6,440 nt of DNA from Coleofasciculus sp. S288 (GTDB lineage Bacteria > Cyanobacteriota > Cyanobacteriia > Cyanobacteriales > Coleofasciculaceae): positions 1 to 6,440 of the forward strand of contig JAIUYC010000236.1 of NCBI GenBank assembly GCA_020216575.1, given 5' to 3'. Position numbers and translations under genes: made by a program. A model generated the notes under the pieces. That model was not told the origin of the DNA. It did no database searches and saw only the letters and a list, made by a program, of their open reading frames with translations. How positions within the stretch are numbered: position 1 is the stretch's first letter; each line of letters starts with the position of its first letter. Shown piece by piece: positions 1 to 5,064 of this stretch.

Positions 1-2
1 CT

Positions 3-92
3 GTTGAATTTAATGGCAAACAAGTCACATCAGGTCAGACGAAAGAGGCTGAAGGAACAAACGATGTTGATTTTGTTCTAGCTGGTGCTTGA
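3..92 (+). CDS. 3' end of an unidentified gene (partial, enters from the left edge)
   Basis: Reading from base 3 there is an open frame of 29 codons ending in TGA at 90-92; the protein ends in NDVDFVLAGA. The other two forward frames give less protein-like sequence: one stops at once, the other gives a basic leucine-rich run. An intrinsic terminator begins about 30 bp after this stop on the same strand, which supports a real gene end here. The fragment is hydrophilic with no membrane segment. It is too short to assign to a family, and I do not recognise it. Confidence 0.5.
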   Translation, partial: VEFNGKQVTSGQTKEAEGTNDVDFVLAGA

Positions 93-122
93 TTGAGATT
101 TTGCAAATTAAAAGTAGTAATA

Positions 123-155
123 GAGGTGGTTCTAAACAGCCATCTTATTTTTTTT
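123..155 (+). terminator. Intrinsic terminator of the left-edge gene
   Basis: Bases 123-131 (GAGGTGGTT) pair with 138-146 (AGCCATCTT) over nine positions, three of them G-U wobbles in RNA. The loop is six bases (CTAAAC), and one A then eight T residues (148-155) follow. Hairpin plus T-tract in this order fits Rho-independent termination of the plus-strand gene ending at 92. It also lies beyond the 3' end of the minus-strand mgtE gene, but the T-tract is on the wrong side to terminate that gene. Confidence 0.65.
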
Positions 156-223
156 GGTAGTCTAGCAGAAATAACTGCTCGGCAACAATCAAAGCAGCAG
201 GTCGTACAGATAAGGTAAAAGTT

Positions 224-280
224 TTATAACCGTAAAATCAGCCGTGCTACGGAAAGATAAATAAAGACACCTAAAACATC
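224..280 (-). pseudogene. mgtE: Out-of-frame remnant of the MgtE C-terminus (last transmembrane helix)
   Basis: Just past and overlapping the mgtE stop, in another minus-strand frame, 18 codons read DVLGVFIYLSVARLILRL followed by TAA (224-226). MgtE proteins characteristically end with a last helix of this kind: a short DV-G-(L/V)-(I/L)-Y-(F/L) motif, a hydrophobic run, then the terminus. The remnant therefore looks like the original 3' end of the neighbouring gene, now separated by a deletion and a frame change. Its first Asp probably corresponds to the pore Asp of the last helix (Asp432 in Thermus thermophilus MgtE). I infer this from motif position, not from an alignment. Confidence 0.7.
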
Positions 281-1470
281 AACCCCAGAAAGATACCAGC
301 AATTGCCTCCCGCACAATTATTCTCAAGGCTTTGCTCGTAAGAATTTCATTAGTACTTAACCCTCGAATCACTACCGTCGAAGACTGCGCCCCAACATTA
401 CCCCCTGTGTCAATCAGCAAGGGAATGAAGGCAGCAAGAGCAACAACCTTTTCTAAAACATCCTCCTGATTTTGAATTACCACAGCCGTAGCCGTATTGG
501 TAATCAGGAGAACGAGCAGCCAGACAACCCTTCTGCGGGCAACTGTCCAGAGGTTGGTTTGGAAATAGCTGTCCTCCCCAGTCTGAAGCCCCCCCAGAGT
601 GTAAATATCCTCTGTTGCTTCTTCCTGCAAGATATCCAGGACATCATCAACGGTAATAATCCCAACCAGAAGCTGCTCAGTATCCACCACCGGCACTGCC
701 AAAAAGTCATAGTGTTGAATGATTCGTGCCACTTCTTCTTGGTCGGTGTCGGTGTTAACAAACACCACATCACGGGTCATGATTTCACCAACCATTTCAT
801 CAGGCTGAGCTGTCACTAAATTGCCTAGAGAGAGAATTCCCGTAAGGTGGCGAGTAGCATCAATGACATAAAGGTAGTAGATCGTTTCAGTGGTATGCGC
901 CAAAGTGCGAATCCGCTCTATGGCTTGAGTAACTGTTAAATTTTCCTTGAGAGAAATATACTTTGGGGTCATCAACCGCCCAGCCGTGCCGGGTTTGTAG
1001 CCCAAGAGCAAGGTCGTGGCTTCCCGTTCAATGGGACTGAGTTGTTCAATTAAACGCCGAACAACTTTAGCAGGTAACTCATCAAAAAGCCGCACTCGAT
1101 CATCCGGCGACATTTTATCGACAATGTCGAGAACGTCCTGATGTTTGAATGTCTTGAGGAGTATCTGCTGTACGCTGGGGTCGAGATATTCATACACTTC
1201 GATCGCCTCATCTTTGGAGAGTAAGCGAAATGCGATCGCTTGCATGGTTTCGGGCAATCCTTCTATCGCCTCCGCAATGTCCACAGGCTTTACAGGTACT
1301 AGTAGGGTTTTAGCTCCCTGGAAATTCTCTTGTTCGAGCAGTGCCTGTAGTTGCGATCGAATTAAATCTCGGAGTTCTTGCCGAGAACTAATCAGTGATG
1401 AAGATTGGTGAGTTCGAGCCAAGATACCCTCCTTGAATCGAGCTTTCGATCGGACTAAGCTGTTCAGCAT
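271..1470 (-). CDS. mgtE: MgtE-type magnesium transporter/channel, C-terminally truncated
   Basis: MgtE proteins form a Mg2+-gated dimeric Mg2+ channel in the inner membrane. The order here is typical: MgtE N domain (about residues 35-165, with MSPDDRVRLFDELP near 120-133), CBS domain 1 (about 166-225, starting GRLMTP), CBS domain 2 (about 227-290), a connecting helix, then membrane segments at about 313-335 and 341-370 (PLLIDTGGNVGAQSSTVV near 350-367). The third helix begins (REAIAGIFLGLM) and the frame then stops at residue 399. Family members are usually about 450-470 residues with five helices, so the end of helix 3, helix 4 and helix 5 are missing. The native C-terminus persists out of frame at 224-280. 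The ATG at 1470 has a weak GGAA about 7 bases upstream. It follows the baeRF fragment by 73 bp, probably as one transcript. The protein is likely non-functional as a channel, although its soluble Mg2+-sensing half is intact. Confidence 0.9.
   Translation of the reverse strand: MLNSLVRSKARFKEGILARTHQSSSLISSRQELRDLIRSQLQALLEQENFQGAKTLLVPVKPVDIAEAIEGLPETMQAIAFRLLSKDEAIEVYEYLDPSVQQILLKTFKHQDVLDIVDKMSPDDRVRLFDELPAKVVRRLIEQLSPIEREATTLLLGYKPGTAGRLMTPKYISLKENLTVTQAIERIRTLAHTTETIYYLYVIDATRHLTGILSLGNLVTAQPDEMVGEIMTRDVVFVNTDTDQEEVARIIQHYDFLAVPVVDTEQLLVGIITVDDVLDILQEEATEDIYTLGGLQTGEDSYFQTNLWTVARRRVVWLLVLLITNTATAVVIQNQEDVLEKVVALAAFIPLLIDTGGNVGAQSSTVVIRGLSTNEILTSKALRIIVREAIAGIFLGLMF
1232..1239. repeat. HIP1 palindrome GCGATCGC
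   Basis: An exact GCGATCGC octamer inside mgtE. This palindrome is strongly over-represented in many cyanobacterial genomes, so it is one reason to place the window there. Confidence 0.8.
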
Positions 1471-1504
1471 TTAAATTTCCGAAGCAATCTAAGCCAGTAA
1501 ACGG

Positions 1505-1519
1505 TTTCAGCTCCTGAAA
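1505..1519. repeat. Short inverted repeat between the baeRF fragment and mgtE
   Basis: TTTCAG and CTGAAA form a perfect 6-bp inverted repeat with a three-base spacer, 35 bp upstream of the mgtE start codon. It could be a small operator or an mRNA hairpin ahead of mgtE. There is no T-tract, so it is not an intrinsic terminator. A repeat this short can occur by chance. Confidence 0.3.
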
Positions 1520-1543
1520 TGCCCGGTTTAAATGCGCAACAGC

Positions 1544-1819
1544 TTAGGGTACATCTAATGCTTGCAATCCCTCATTTACCTTGCGAAAGTAGCACTGAAA
1601 GCTAGGATGTAGAGCAGGTTCGAGCAAATCTCTGGCATCTTGACCCCGTAGACCACCATTGACTAAGAGTTCTTCAGCCTGTCGCACCAAATTCTTAAAC
1701 CGAATGGGGTTTTGCAGAGTTTCTGTACTCATTCGGTGGGTTGGCATGAAAATCGAGACACAGGCTCCTTCAGGTTTCTCAGTTAATGTCTTTAGTTCAC
1801 CGATTGAGAATAAGTTCAT
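1544..1819 (-). CDS. N-terminal fragment of a baeRF-family (release-factor-like) protein
   Basis: The 91-residue product begins SIGELKTLTEKPEGACVSIFMPTHR, followed by IRFKNLVRQAEELL and GLRGQDARDLLEPA. This is how cyanobacterial proteins of the bacterial archaeo-eukaryotic release factor (baeRF) group begin: a strand carrying VSI-MPTHR, then a helix with P-RFKNL. Intact members are, to my knowledge, about 370 residues, so roughly three quarters is absent. Resemblance fades after about residue 67, though a KVNEGL segment may echo the family's 'DGLA' strand. The ATG at 1819 follows a purine-rich AAGAAAGAAAG stretch that can serve as a weak ribosome site. The gene sits 112 bp downstream of one copy of the shared 40-bp element and 73 bp before mgtE. 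The function of intact relatives is not firmly established; this copy is probably a decaying pseudogene. Confidence 0.65.
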   Translation of the reverse strand: MNLFSIGELKTLTEKPEGACVSIFMPTHRMSTETLQNPIRFKNLVRQAEELLVNGGLRGQDARDLLEPALHPSFQCYFRKVNEGLQALDVP

Positions 1820-1909
1820 GGATTTGCTTTCTTTCTTAAAACCTTCCCTACCTACAAACTTGACTGCACAGTGTTGTAGCTTTCGATTTCGCTTTTAGAA
1901 ACTCAATTT

Positions 1910-1924
1910 GACAAATATTTTGTC
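1910..1924. repeat. Small inverted repeat next to regulatory element copy 1
   Basis: GACAAA and TTTGTC form a perfect 6-bp inverted repeat with a three-base spacer (TAT), 7 bp from the ACACT end of the shared element. If ACACT is near the -10 region, this palindrome would lie near the transcription start of the baeRF/mgtE unit and could be a repressor site or a 5'-UTR hairpin. The other two copies of the element have no counterpart. Confidence 0.3.
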
Positions 1925-1931
1925 TGTTTTA

Positions 1932-1971
1932 AGTGTGAAAAATAAATGTGACTAAAAAGTGACAGCAAGAC
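1932..1971 (-). promoter_or_regulatory. Shared 40-bp regulatory element, copy 1 (upstream of baeRF fragment/mgtE)
   Basis: On the minus strand this reads GCTGTCACTTTTTAGTCACA followed by a T-rich spacer and CACACT. The two GTCAC half-sites (plus-strand positions 1959-1963 and 1948-1952) are 11 bp apart, both facing the gene. It matches the copies at 3941-3980 and 5011-5050 along all 40 positions without gaps. The distance to the ATG (112 bp) is longer than for the other copies, leaving a long leader or a displaced start. I infer that it is a promoter-proximal activator site. Confidence 0.7.
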
Positions 1972-2115
1972 GCTAACTAGCTGTATATAAATAAATGCAT
2001 TATCCCGTTACTAAAATTATTAGCTCCGTTTCACTTTGCTCATAAATCTGTGTAGTGACAGATAAAATGTAGAATCTCAATAAACTGTTAAAGCTTCCTA
2101 GGGATTAGAACAGAT

Positions 2116-2208
2116 TAGGACTTACGCACAGAAGCCACATTGGGTAGGGGCACGATATATCGTACCTCTACAATTGGTGGTTTAGAGGCTTTCTTTGCGT
2201 AAGTCCTG
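2116..2208. mobile_element. MITE-like element with terminal inverted repeats and a central palindrome
   Basis: The left end AGGACTTACGCACAGAAGCC (2117-2136) is repeated in inverted orientation at 2187-2207, as AGGACTTACGCA then AAGAAAGCC, with one substitution and one inserted base. Between them, 2144-2171 is a near-perfect palindrome of the GTAGGGGCACG type (14 pairs, one mismatch, one G-T). The direct repeat AGATT flanks the element (2112-2116 and 2209-2213), consistent with a 4-5 bp target duplication; the outermost base pair is ambiguous. It has no coding capacity. AGGACTTACGCA-ended short elements are, from memory, widespread in cyanobacteria, presumably moved in trans by a transposase. 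It lies 61 bp beyond the GH13 stop codon, and its hairpins might also end that transcript. Confidence 0.75.
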
Positions 2209-2268
2209 AGATTTTTAACAGCCCTGAACAAAATATTGTGGAGCGTGGAGCGAACTTGTAGCAGACTC
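2209..2268. other. Short spacer between the MITE-like element and the GH13 stop codon
   Basis: It holds a tandem GTGGAGC GTGGAGC (2238-2251) and a weak TGTAG/CTACA stem near 2257-2273. I see no T-tract for a minus-strand terminator and no gene. With 1820-2116 (one regulatory element, one small palindrome) and the MITE, this makes up the 449-bp non-coding stretch 1820-2268. Confidence 0.4.
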
Positions 2269-3912
2269 CTACAGGTGGTGACTGCCGACACGAAACCAAC
2301 GATAGCCATAACCCTTAAGTTGGACATCATGCGAAGTCCCCTCGATTGCCTCGTAGGGTTGGTCTCCAAGCAAGTCAATCAGGCGTTCCGTATCGCCATC
2401 GTCTAGCTCAAGTGTCACGGTATAAGCTTCTCTCGACAAATTATGTACCGCTATCACGACACCACCCCGCCACTCACAACGATGTGCAAAGACGCAAGGA
2501 TTCCCTGTCTCGATAATCTGCCATGTTCCCCAGCCAAACTCCGGGCATTCCTTACGCATGCGGATGGCGCGTTCCATCCAGTTGAGGAGCGATTTGGGAT
2601 CGCGACGCTCATCAACGACATTCAAGTGCTTGTAGCTGTATTGCCCTTCCGTGACTACGGGAAGCACCAGTTGGTCGGGAGATGCCGTTGAGAAGTCTGC
2701 ATTGGGTTCATTCGACCACTGCATCGGCGTGCGTGCCGAATTGCGTTCTTCCAAGGATAAGTCATCGCCCATGCCCAGTTCCTCGCCGTAATTAATCACA
2801 GGAGTACCTGGAAGGGTCAATACCAGGCTGTAAGCCAGCCTCAAGCGACGCGGGTCGCTGTCAACCATCGGGGCGAAGCGACGGCGGATACCCCGGTCGA
2901 AAATCCACATCTGCTCTTTATCCGGGGCAAAGGCATCTGCAATCTCGTTTTGTTGAGCGTCGGAGAGTTTATCAAGGGAGAGTTCGTCGTGGTTGCGGAT
3001 AAAGTGTCCCCACTGACCCGTTTCAGGAATAGAAGGCATTGCTTTTAAAGCTTCAACCAGTGGGGTCGCCTTTTCTCGAGCCAGAGCAAGGAACAGATTC
3101 TGGTTAACAATAAAGTTGAACAGCATTTGCATCTTGTCTCCATCCCCGAAGTATTTCGGTAACTCTTCGAGTGAGACATTGGCTTCTGCTAACAAAATCG
3201 CATCCCCACGCCGCCACGACAGAAAGTTCCGTATTTCCTTCAGGTACTGATAAGGACTCTCGACATCAAGTTGCGCTTGATTGTCCCTCACTTCAATTAA
3301 GAACTGAGCTGCATCCACCCGGAAGCCGGAAACGCCTATGGCAAGCCAGAATCCCATGATTTTCTGGATTTCCTCACGCACTTGGGGGTTGGTAATATTT
3401 AAGTCGGCTTGGTGGTCGTAAAATCGGTGAAAGTAGTAAGCTCCTGCTTCTGGGTTATACGTCCAGGTGCTCTTCTGGTAACCTGGAAAGACAATTCCTT
3501 CGTCTGCGTCTTCAGGTTTCTCTTTTGACCAAACATAGTAATCCCGGTACTTTGAATTCTCATCCTTGCAAGCCGCTTGAAACCAAGGGTGTTGGTCGGA
3601 CGTGTGGTTAATCACTAAGTCAACAATGACACGAATACCGCGATCGTTCGCTTGACGGGTAAATTCAACAAAATCACCGAGCGTTCCCAAGCGGGTATCA
3701 ACGTTGTAGTAATCCATCACGTCATACCCGTTGTCCTTGTTGGGAGTCGGGTAGAACGGCAATAGCCAAATGCAGGTAACTCCCAAGCCAGCGATGTAGT
3801 CGAGTCGCTGAGTCAGTCCCTCAAAATCACCGACGCCGTCGCCATTGGCGTCCATATAGGTTTCGACATCAATGCAGTACAAGATAGCGTTTTTGTACCA
3901 GAGGTCTAACAT
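2269..3912 (-). CDS. GH13 alpha-amylase family enzyme, trehalose-synthase (TreS)-like
   Basis: This complete 547-residue protein has a GH13 (beta/alpha)8 barrel that acts on alpha-glucosidic bonds. It starts WYKNAILYCIDVETYMDANG, with DANGDGVGDFEGL (21-33), as in the TreS/oligo-glucosidase branch. Other GH13 landmarks are NHTSDQHPW (102-110), GFRVDAAQF with the nucleophile Asp200, LLAEANVS with the acid/base Glu243, IRNHDEL with the transition-state Asp309, and PGTPVINYGEELGMGD (368-383). A small C-terminal beta domain ends the protein. There is no signal peptide, so it should act in the cytoplasm on maltose, trehalose, glycogen fragments or similar. The substrate cannot be read from sequence. 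The ATG at 3912 has GGGGA eight bases upstream. The shared 40-bp element lies 28 bp upstream, so the leader is short. The cyanobacterial low-temperature-induced gene lti2 encodes an alpha-amylase homologue, and this may be an orthologue; I have not verified that. Confidence 0.92.
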   Translation of the reverse strand: MLDLWYKNAILYCIDVETYMDANGDGVGDFEGLTQRLDYIAGLGVTCIWLLPFYPTPNKDNGYDVMDYYNVDTRLGTLGDFVEFTRQANDRGIRVIVDLVINHTSDQHPWFQAACKDENSKYRDYYVWSKEKPEDADEGIVFPGYQKSTWTYNPEAGAYYFHRFYDHQADLNITNPQVREEIQKIMGFWLAIGVSGFRVDAAQFLIEVRDNQAQLDVESPYQYLKEIRNFLSWRRGDAILLAEANVSLEELPKYFGDGDKMQMLFNFIVNQNLFLALAREKATPLVEALKAMPSIPETGQWGHFIRNHDELSLDKLSDAQQNEIADAFAPDKEQMWIFDRGIRRRFAPMVDSDPRRLRLAYSLVLTLPGTPVINYGEELGMGDDLSLEERNSARTPMQWSNEPNADFSTASPDQLVLPVVTEGQYSYKHLNVVDERRDPKSLLNWMERAIRMRKECPEFGWGTWQIIETGNPCVFAHRCEWRGGVVIAVHNLSREAYTVTLELDDGDTERLIDLLGDQPYEAIEGTSHDVQLKGYGYRWFRVGSHHL

Positions 3913-3925
3913 GGATAATATCCCC

Positions 3926-3933
3926 GCGATCGC
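3926..3933. repeat. HIP1 palindrome GCGATCGC in the GH13 leader
   Basis: An exact GCGATCGC lies between the shared element and the GH13 start codon, just before the ribosome-binding GGGGA. It may be incidental, but here it would fall within or at the start of the 5' leader. Confidence 0.7.
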
Positions 3934-3940
3934 TGTCTTT

Positions 3941-3980
3941 AGTGTTCAAAACAAATGTGACCAGAAAGTGACAGCCAGAA
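3941..3980 (-). promoter_or_regulatory. Shared 40-bp regulatory element, copy 2 (upstream of the GH13 gene)
   Basis: The minus strand reads GCTGTCACTTTCTGGTCACA, then TTTGTTTTGA and ACACT. The GTCAC half-sites are at plus-strand positions 3968-3972 and 3957-3961, an 11-bp period with both half-sites in direct orientation. The ACACT end is 28 bp from the GH13 ATG, so if it overlaps a -10 region the leader would be about 20 nt. The element also lies in the intergenic region of the divergent small membrane-protein gene at 4090 and could influence both. Confidence 0.75.
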
Positions 3981-4064
3981 GCTTGTAGTGCTAGTGAGAT
4001 GCACCCGCAACAATCATTCATTAATTGTAATTGGGCTTTGTACACAAGCTCTGAGTAGTGGCTG

Positions 4065-4073
4065 TGCTATATT
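4065..4073 (+). promoter_or_regulatory. Possible extended -10 promoter of the small membrane protein
   Basis: TGCTATATT fits an extended -10 hexamer (TG-N-TATAAT-like) 16 bp before the ATG at 4090. No good -35 hexamer is visible at the usual spacing. Transcription would begin around 4080, leaving a leader of about 10 nt, in keeping with the missing Shine-Dalgarno sequence. This is a pattern match only. Confidence 0.35.
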
Positions 4074-4089
4074 TAGCCCTACTAACTGA

Positions 4090-4329
4090 ATGATAAATAT
4101 ACAGATGACTGGCTTGGTCTTACTTGCAGTTGGTTTAGGCACTTTCGGAATCGCTCTGAGTACAAAAGATGATATTAATCGCATTGCAGTTATAGTAGCT
4201 GGAGCGATTTTTCTGGTATGGGGATTTGCCCTAGCCCCTTTACCATTCCAATTACTGGTTGAGATTTCCATACTCGTGCCAGTTTCCTCTATTTGTCTGC
4301 GCTGTTTGGGTTGTGGTTCAACACGGTAA
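4090..4329 (+). CDS. Small two-helix membrane protein, function unknown
   Basis: The 79-residue product has two hydrophobic segments, about residues 6-23 (MTGLVLLAVGLGTFGIALS) and 32-64 (IAVIVAGAIFLVWGFALAP, then PFQLLVEISILVPVSSICL). A polar TKDDINR turn separates them, and the Cys-rich tail is CLRCLGCGSTR. The helix-turn-helix pattern and the conserved-looking ALAPLPFQ segment make it more convincing than the opposite-strand frame. It is the only complete plus-strand gene here and is divergent from the GH13 gene. The start could be the ATG at 4090 or the one at 4105 (MTGLVLL); neither has a clear Shine-Dalgarno sequence. I do not recognise a named family. The tail cysteines could bind metal or be incidental. 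Confidence 0.6.
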   Translation: MINIQMTGLVLLAVGLGTFGIALSTKDDINRIAVIVAGAIFLVWGFALAPLPFQLLVEISILVPVSSICLRCLGCGSTR

Positions 4330-4420
4330 TGAGCTACAACAACAAGCGAGACTTGCCTTGTTAAGAACGCAGACTACTCTTCCCACGAAAAGTTAAATCG
4401 AAAAATTATAAAGATACTCG

Positions 4421-4975
4421 TTACTTCATCTCACGCTCAGCTTCGTTGTCAGATGGATAAACACGCCACTCCTGAATATCCCAACGGGTAAGAATCGATT
4501 CAGCCCAACGAATTTCGTTTTCTGTACCCTCTAGGGTCACTAAATAAACACCTTTGGAGATTTGGTCGTTATAGAATATGGCGACTTCTTCGGGAAGAAA
4601 CCAACCCCGCAGTGCGCCAACCAAACCGCCAGCGGCAGCACTGGCTCCACCTCCTAAAAGGGTAACAAGAAGCGACTCAACTGCTAGCGCTAGACCGAAT
4701 CCAGGAACTAACAAAGTACCCAAACCCGCGACTAAGGCAATTGAACCTCCTATCGTCGCACCCACAACTGCCCCCGCTGCCGCACCTTCCCTGGACGTGA
4801 GCGTCAATCCACTCTTGTCCGCACTGCTCAGTTGCTCGTCATTAGGGGGGTATTGGGTGAGTACAGAAATCTTATTCATTGGAAAACCAGTATTGTTCAG
4901 CTCGTCGAATGCCTGTATTGCCCTTTGACGACTGTGAAATATACCAATGCCGTGTTGGTGTTGATTAGAAGTCAT
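4421..4975 (-). CDS. General-stress-protein-like, glycine-zipper protein
   Basis: The 184-residue product has three parts. Residues 8-42 (GIGIFHSRQRAIQAFDELNNTGF then ISVLTQ) form an alpha/beta unit as in general stress protein 17M/YflT-like domains. Residues 63-123 are a Gly/Ala-rich hydrophobic stretch with GxxxG spacing (EGAAAGAVVGATIGG, GGGASAAAGGLVGAL), a glycine zipper that may insert in or span a membrane. Residues 127-174 (LPEEVAIFYNDQISKGVYLV then IQEWRVYP) repeat the alpha/beta pattern. Related cyanobacterial proteins are often mis-annotated as histidine kinases and, from memory, include cold- or salt-induced ones. There is no kinase motif here. GAGG lies four bases before the ATG at 4975. 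The gene has its own copy of the 40-bp element 35 bp upstream, and an 89-bp gap separates it from the next gene on the same strand. The biochemical role is unknown. Confidence 0.8.
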   Translation of the reverse strand: MTSNQHQHGIGIFHSRQRAIQAFDELNNTGFPMNKISVLTQYPPNDEQLSSADKSGLTLTSREGAAAGAVVGATIGGSIALVAGLGTLLVPGFGLALAVESLLVTLLGGGASAAAGGLVGALRGWFLPEEVAIFYNDQISKGVYLVTLEGTENEIRWAESILTRWDIQEWRVYPSDNEAEREMK

Positions 4976-5010
4976 GCTGCCTCAGCTTACCTTCTGCTCC
5001 TGCGACTTCT

Positions 5011-5050
5011 AGTGTTGACAATCAATGTGACGAGAAAGTGATAGCAAGGA
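5011..5050 (-). promoter_or_regulatory. Shared 40-bp regulatory element, copy 3 (upstream of the stress-protein gene)
   Basis: The minus strand reads GCTATCACTTTCTCGTCACA, then TTGATTGTCA and ACACT. The half-sites are at plus-strand positions 5038-5042 (ATCAC on the minus strand, one base off) and 5027-5031, again 11 bp apart. ACACT ends 35 bp before the ATG at 4975. The copy lies 14 bp past the stop of the 438-codon upstream gene, so the stress-protein gene probably has its own promoter and does not depend on read-through. Confidence 0.75.
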
Positions 5051-5064
5051 GCGACCACCTCAAT

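Noticed and set aside
22..40. GTCACATCAGGTCAG on the plus strand resembles the direct-repeat site
   Set aside because: It lies inside the coding end of the left-edge gene, has a different spacing, and has no gene start behind it.
264..280. Programmed -1 frameshift at TTTTAG joining mgtE to its C-terminal remnant
   Set aside because: A shift would restore only the last helix; about 60 residues including helix 4 would still be absent. A deletion explains the data better.
472..819. Open frames opposite or out of phase with mgtE, the GH13 gene, the stress protein and the large membrane protein (for example 472-819, 2115-2378, 4578-4928, 6039-6227)
   Set aside because: Their translations show no family motifs and lie entirely or largely within better-supported genes or, for 2115-2378, across the MITE-like element.
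2044..2065. A possible fourth copy of the shared element (AAATCTGTG...AGTGACAG)
   Set aside because: The half-sites are too close together, and neither the ACACT end nor the flanking conserved bases are present.
4014..4271. Minus-strand 85-codon frame opposite the small membrane protein
   Set aside because: It has irregular composition and no recognisable pattern, while the plus-strand frame gives a coherent two-helix membrane protein.
4339..4361. Hairpin AACAAG...CTTGTT between the convergent small-protein and stress-protein genes as a terminator
   Set aside because: The stem is about 6-7 bp with a bulge, and there is no T-tract on either strand.
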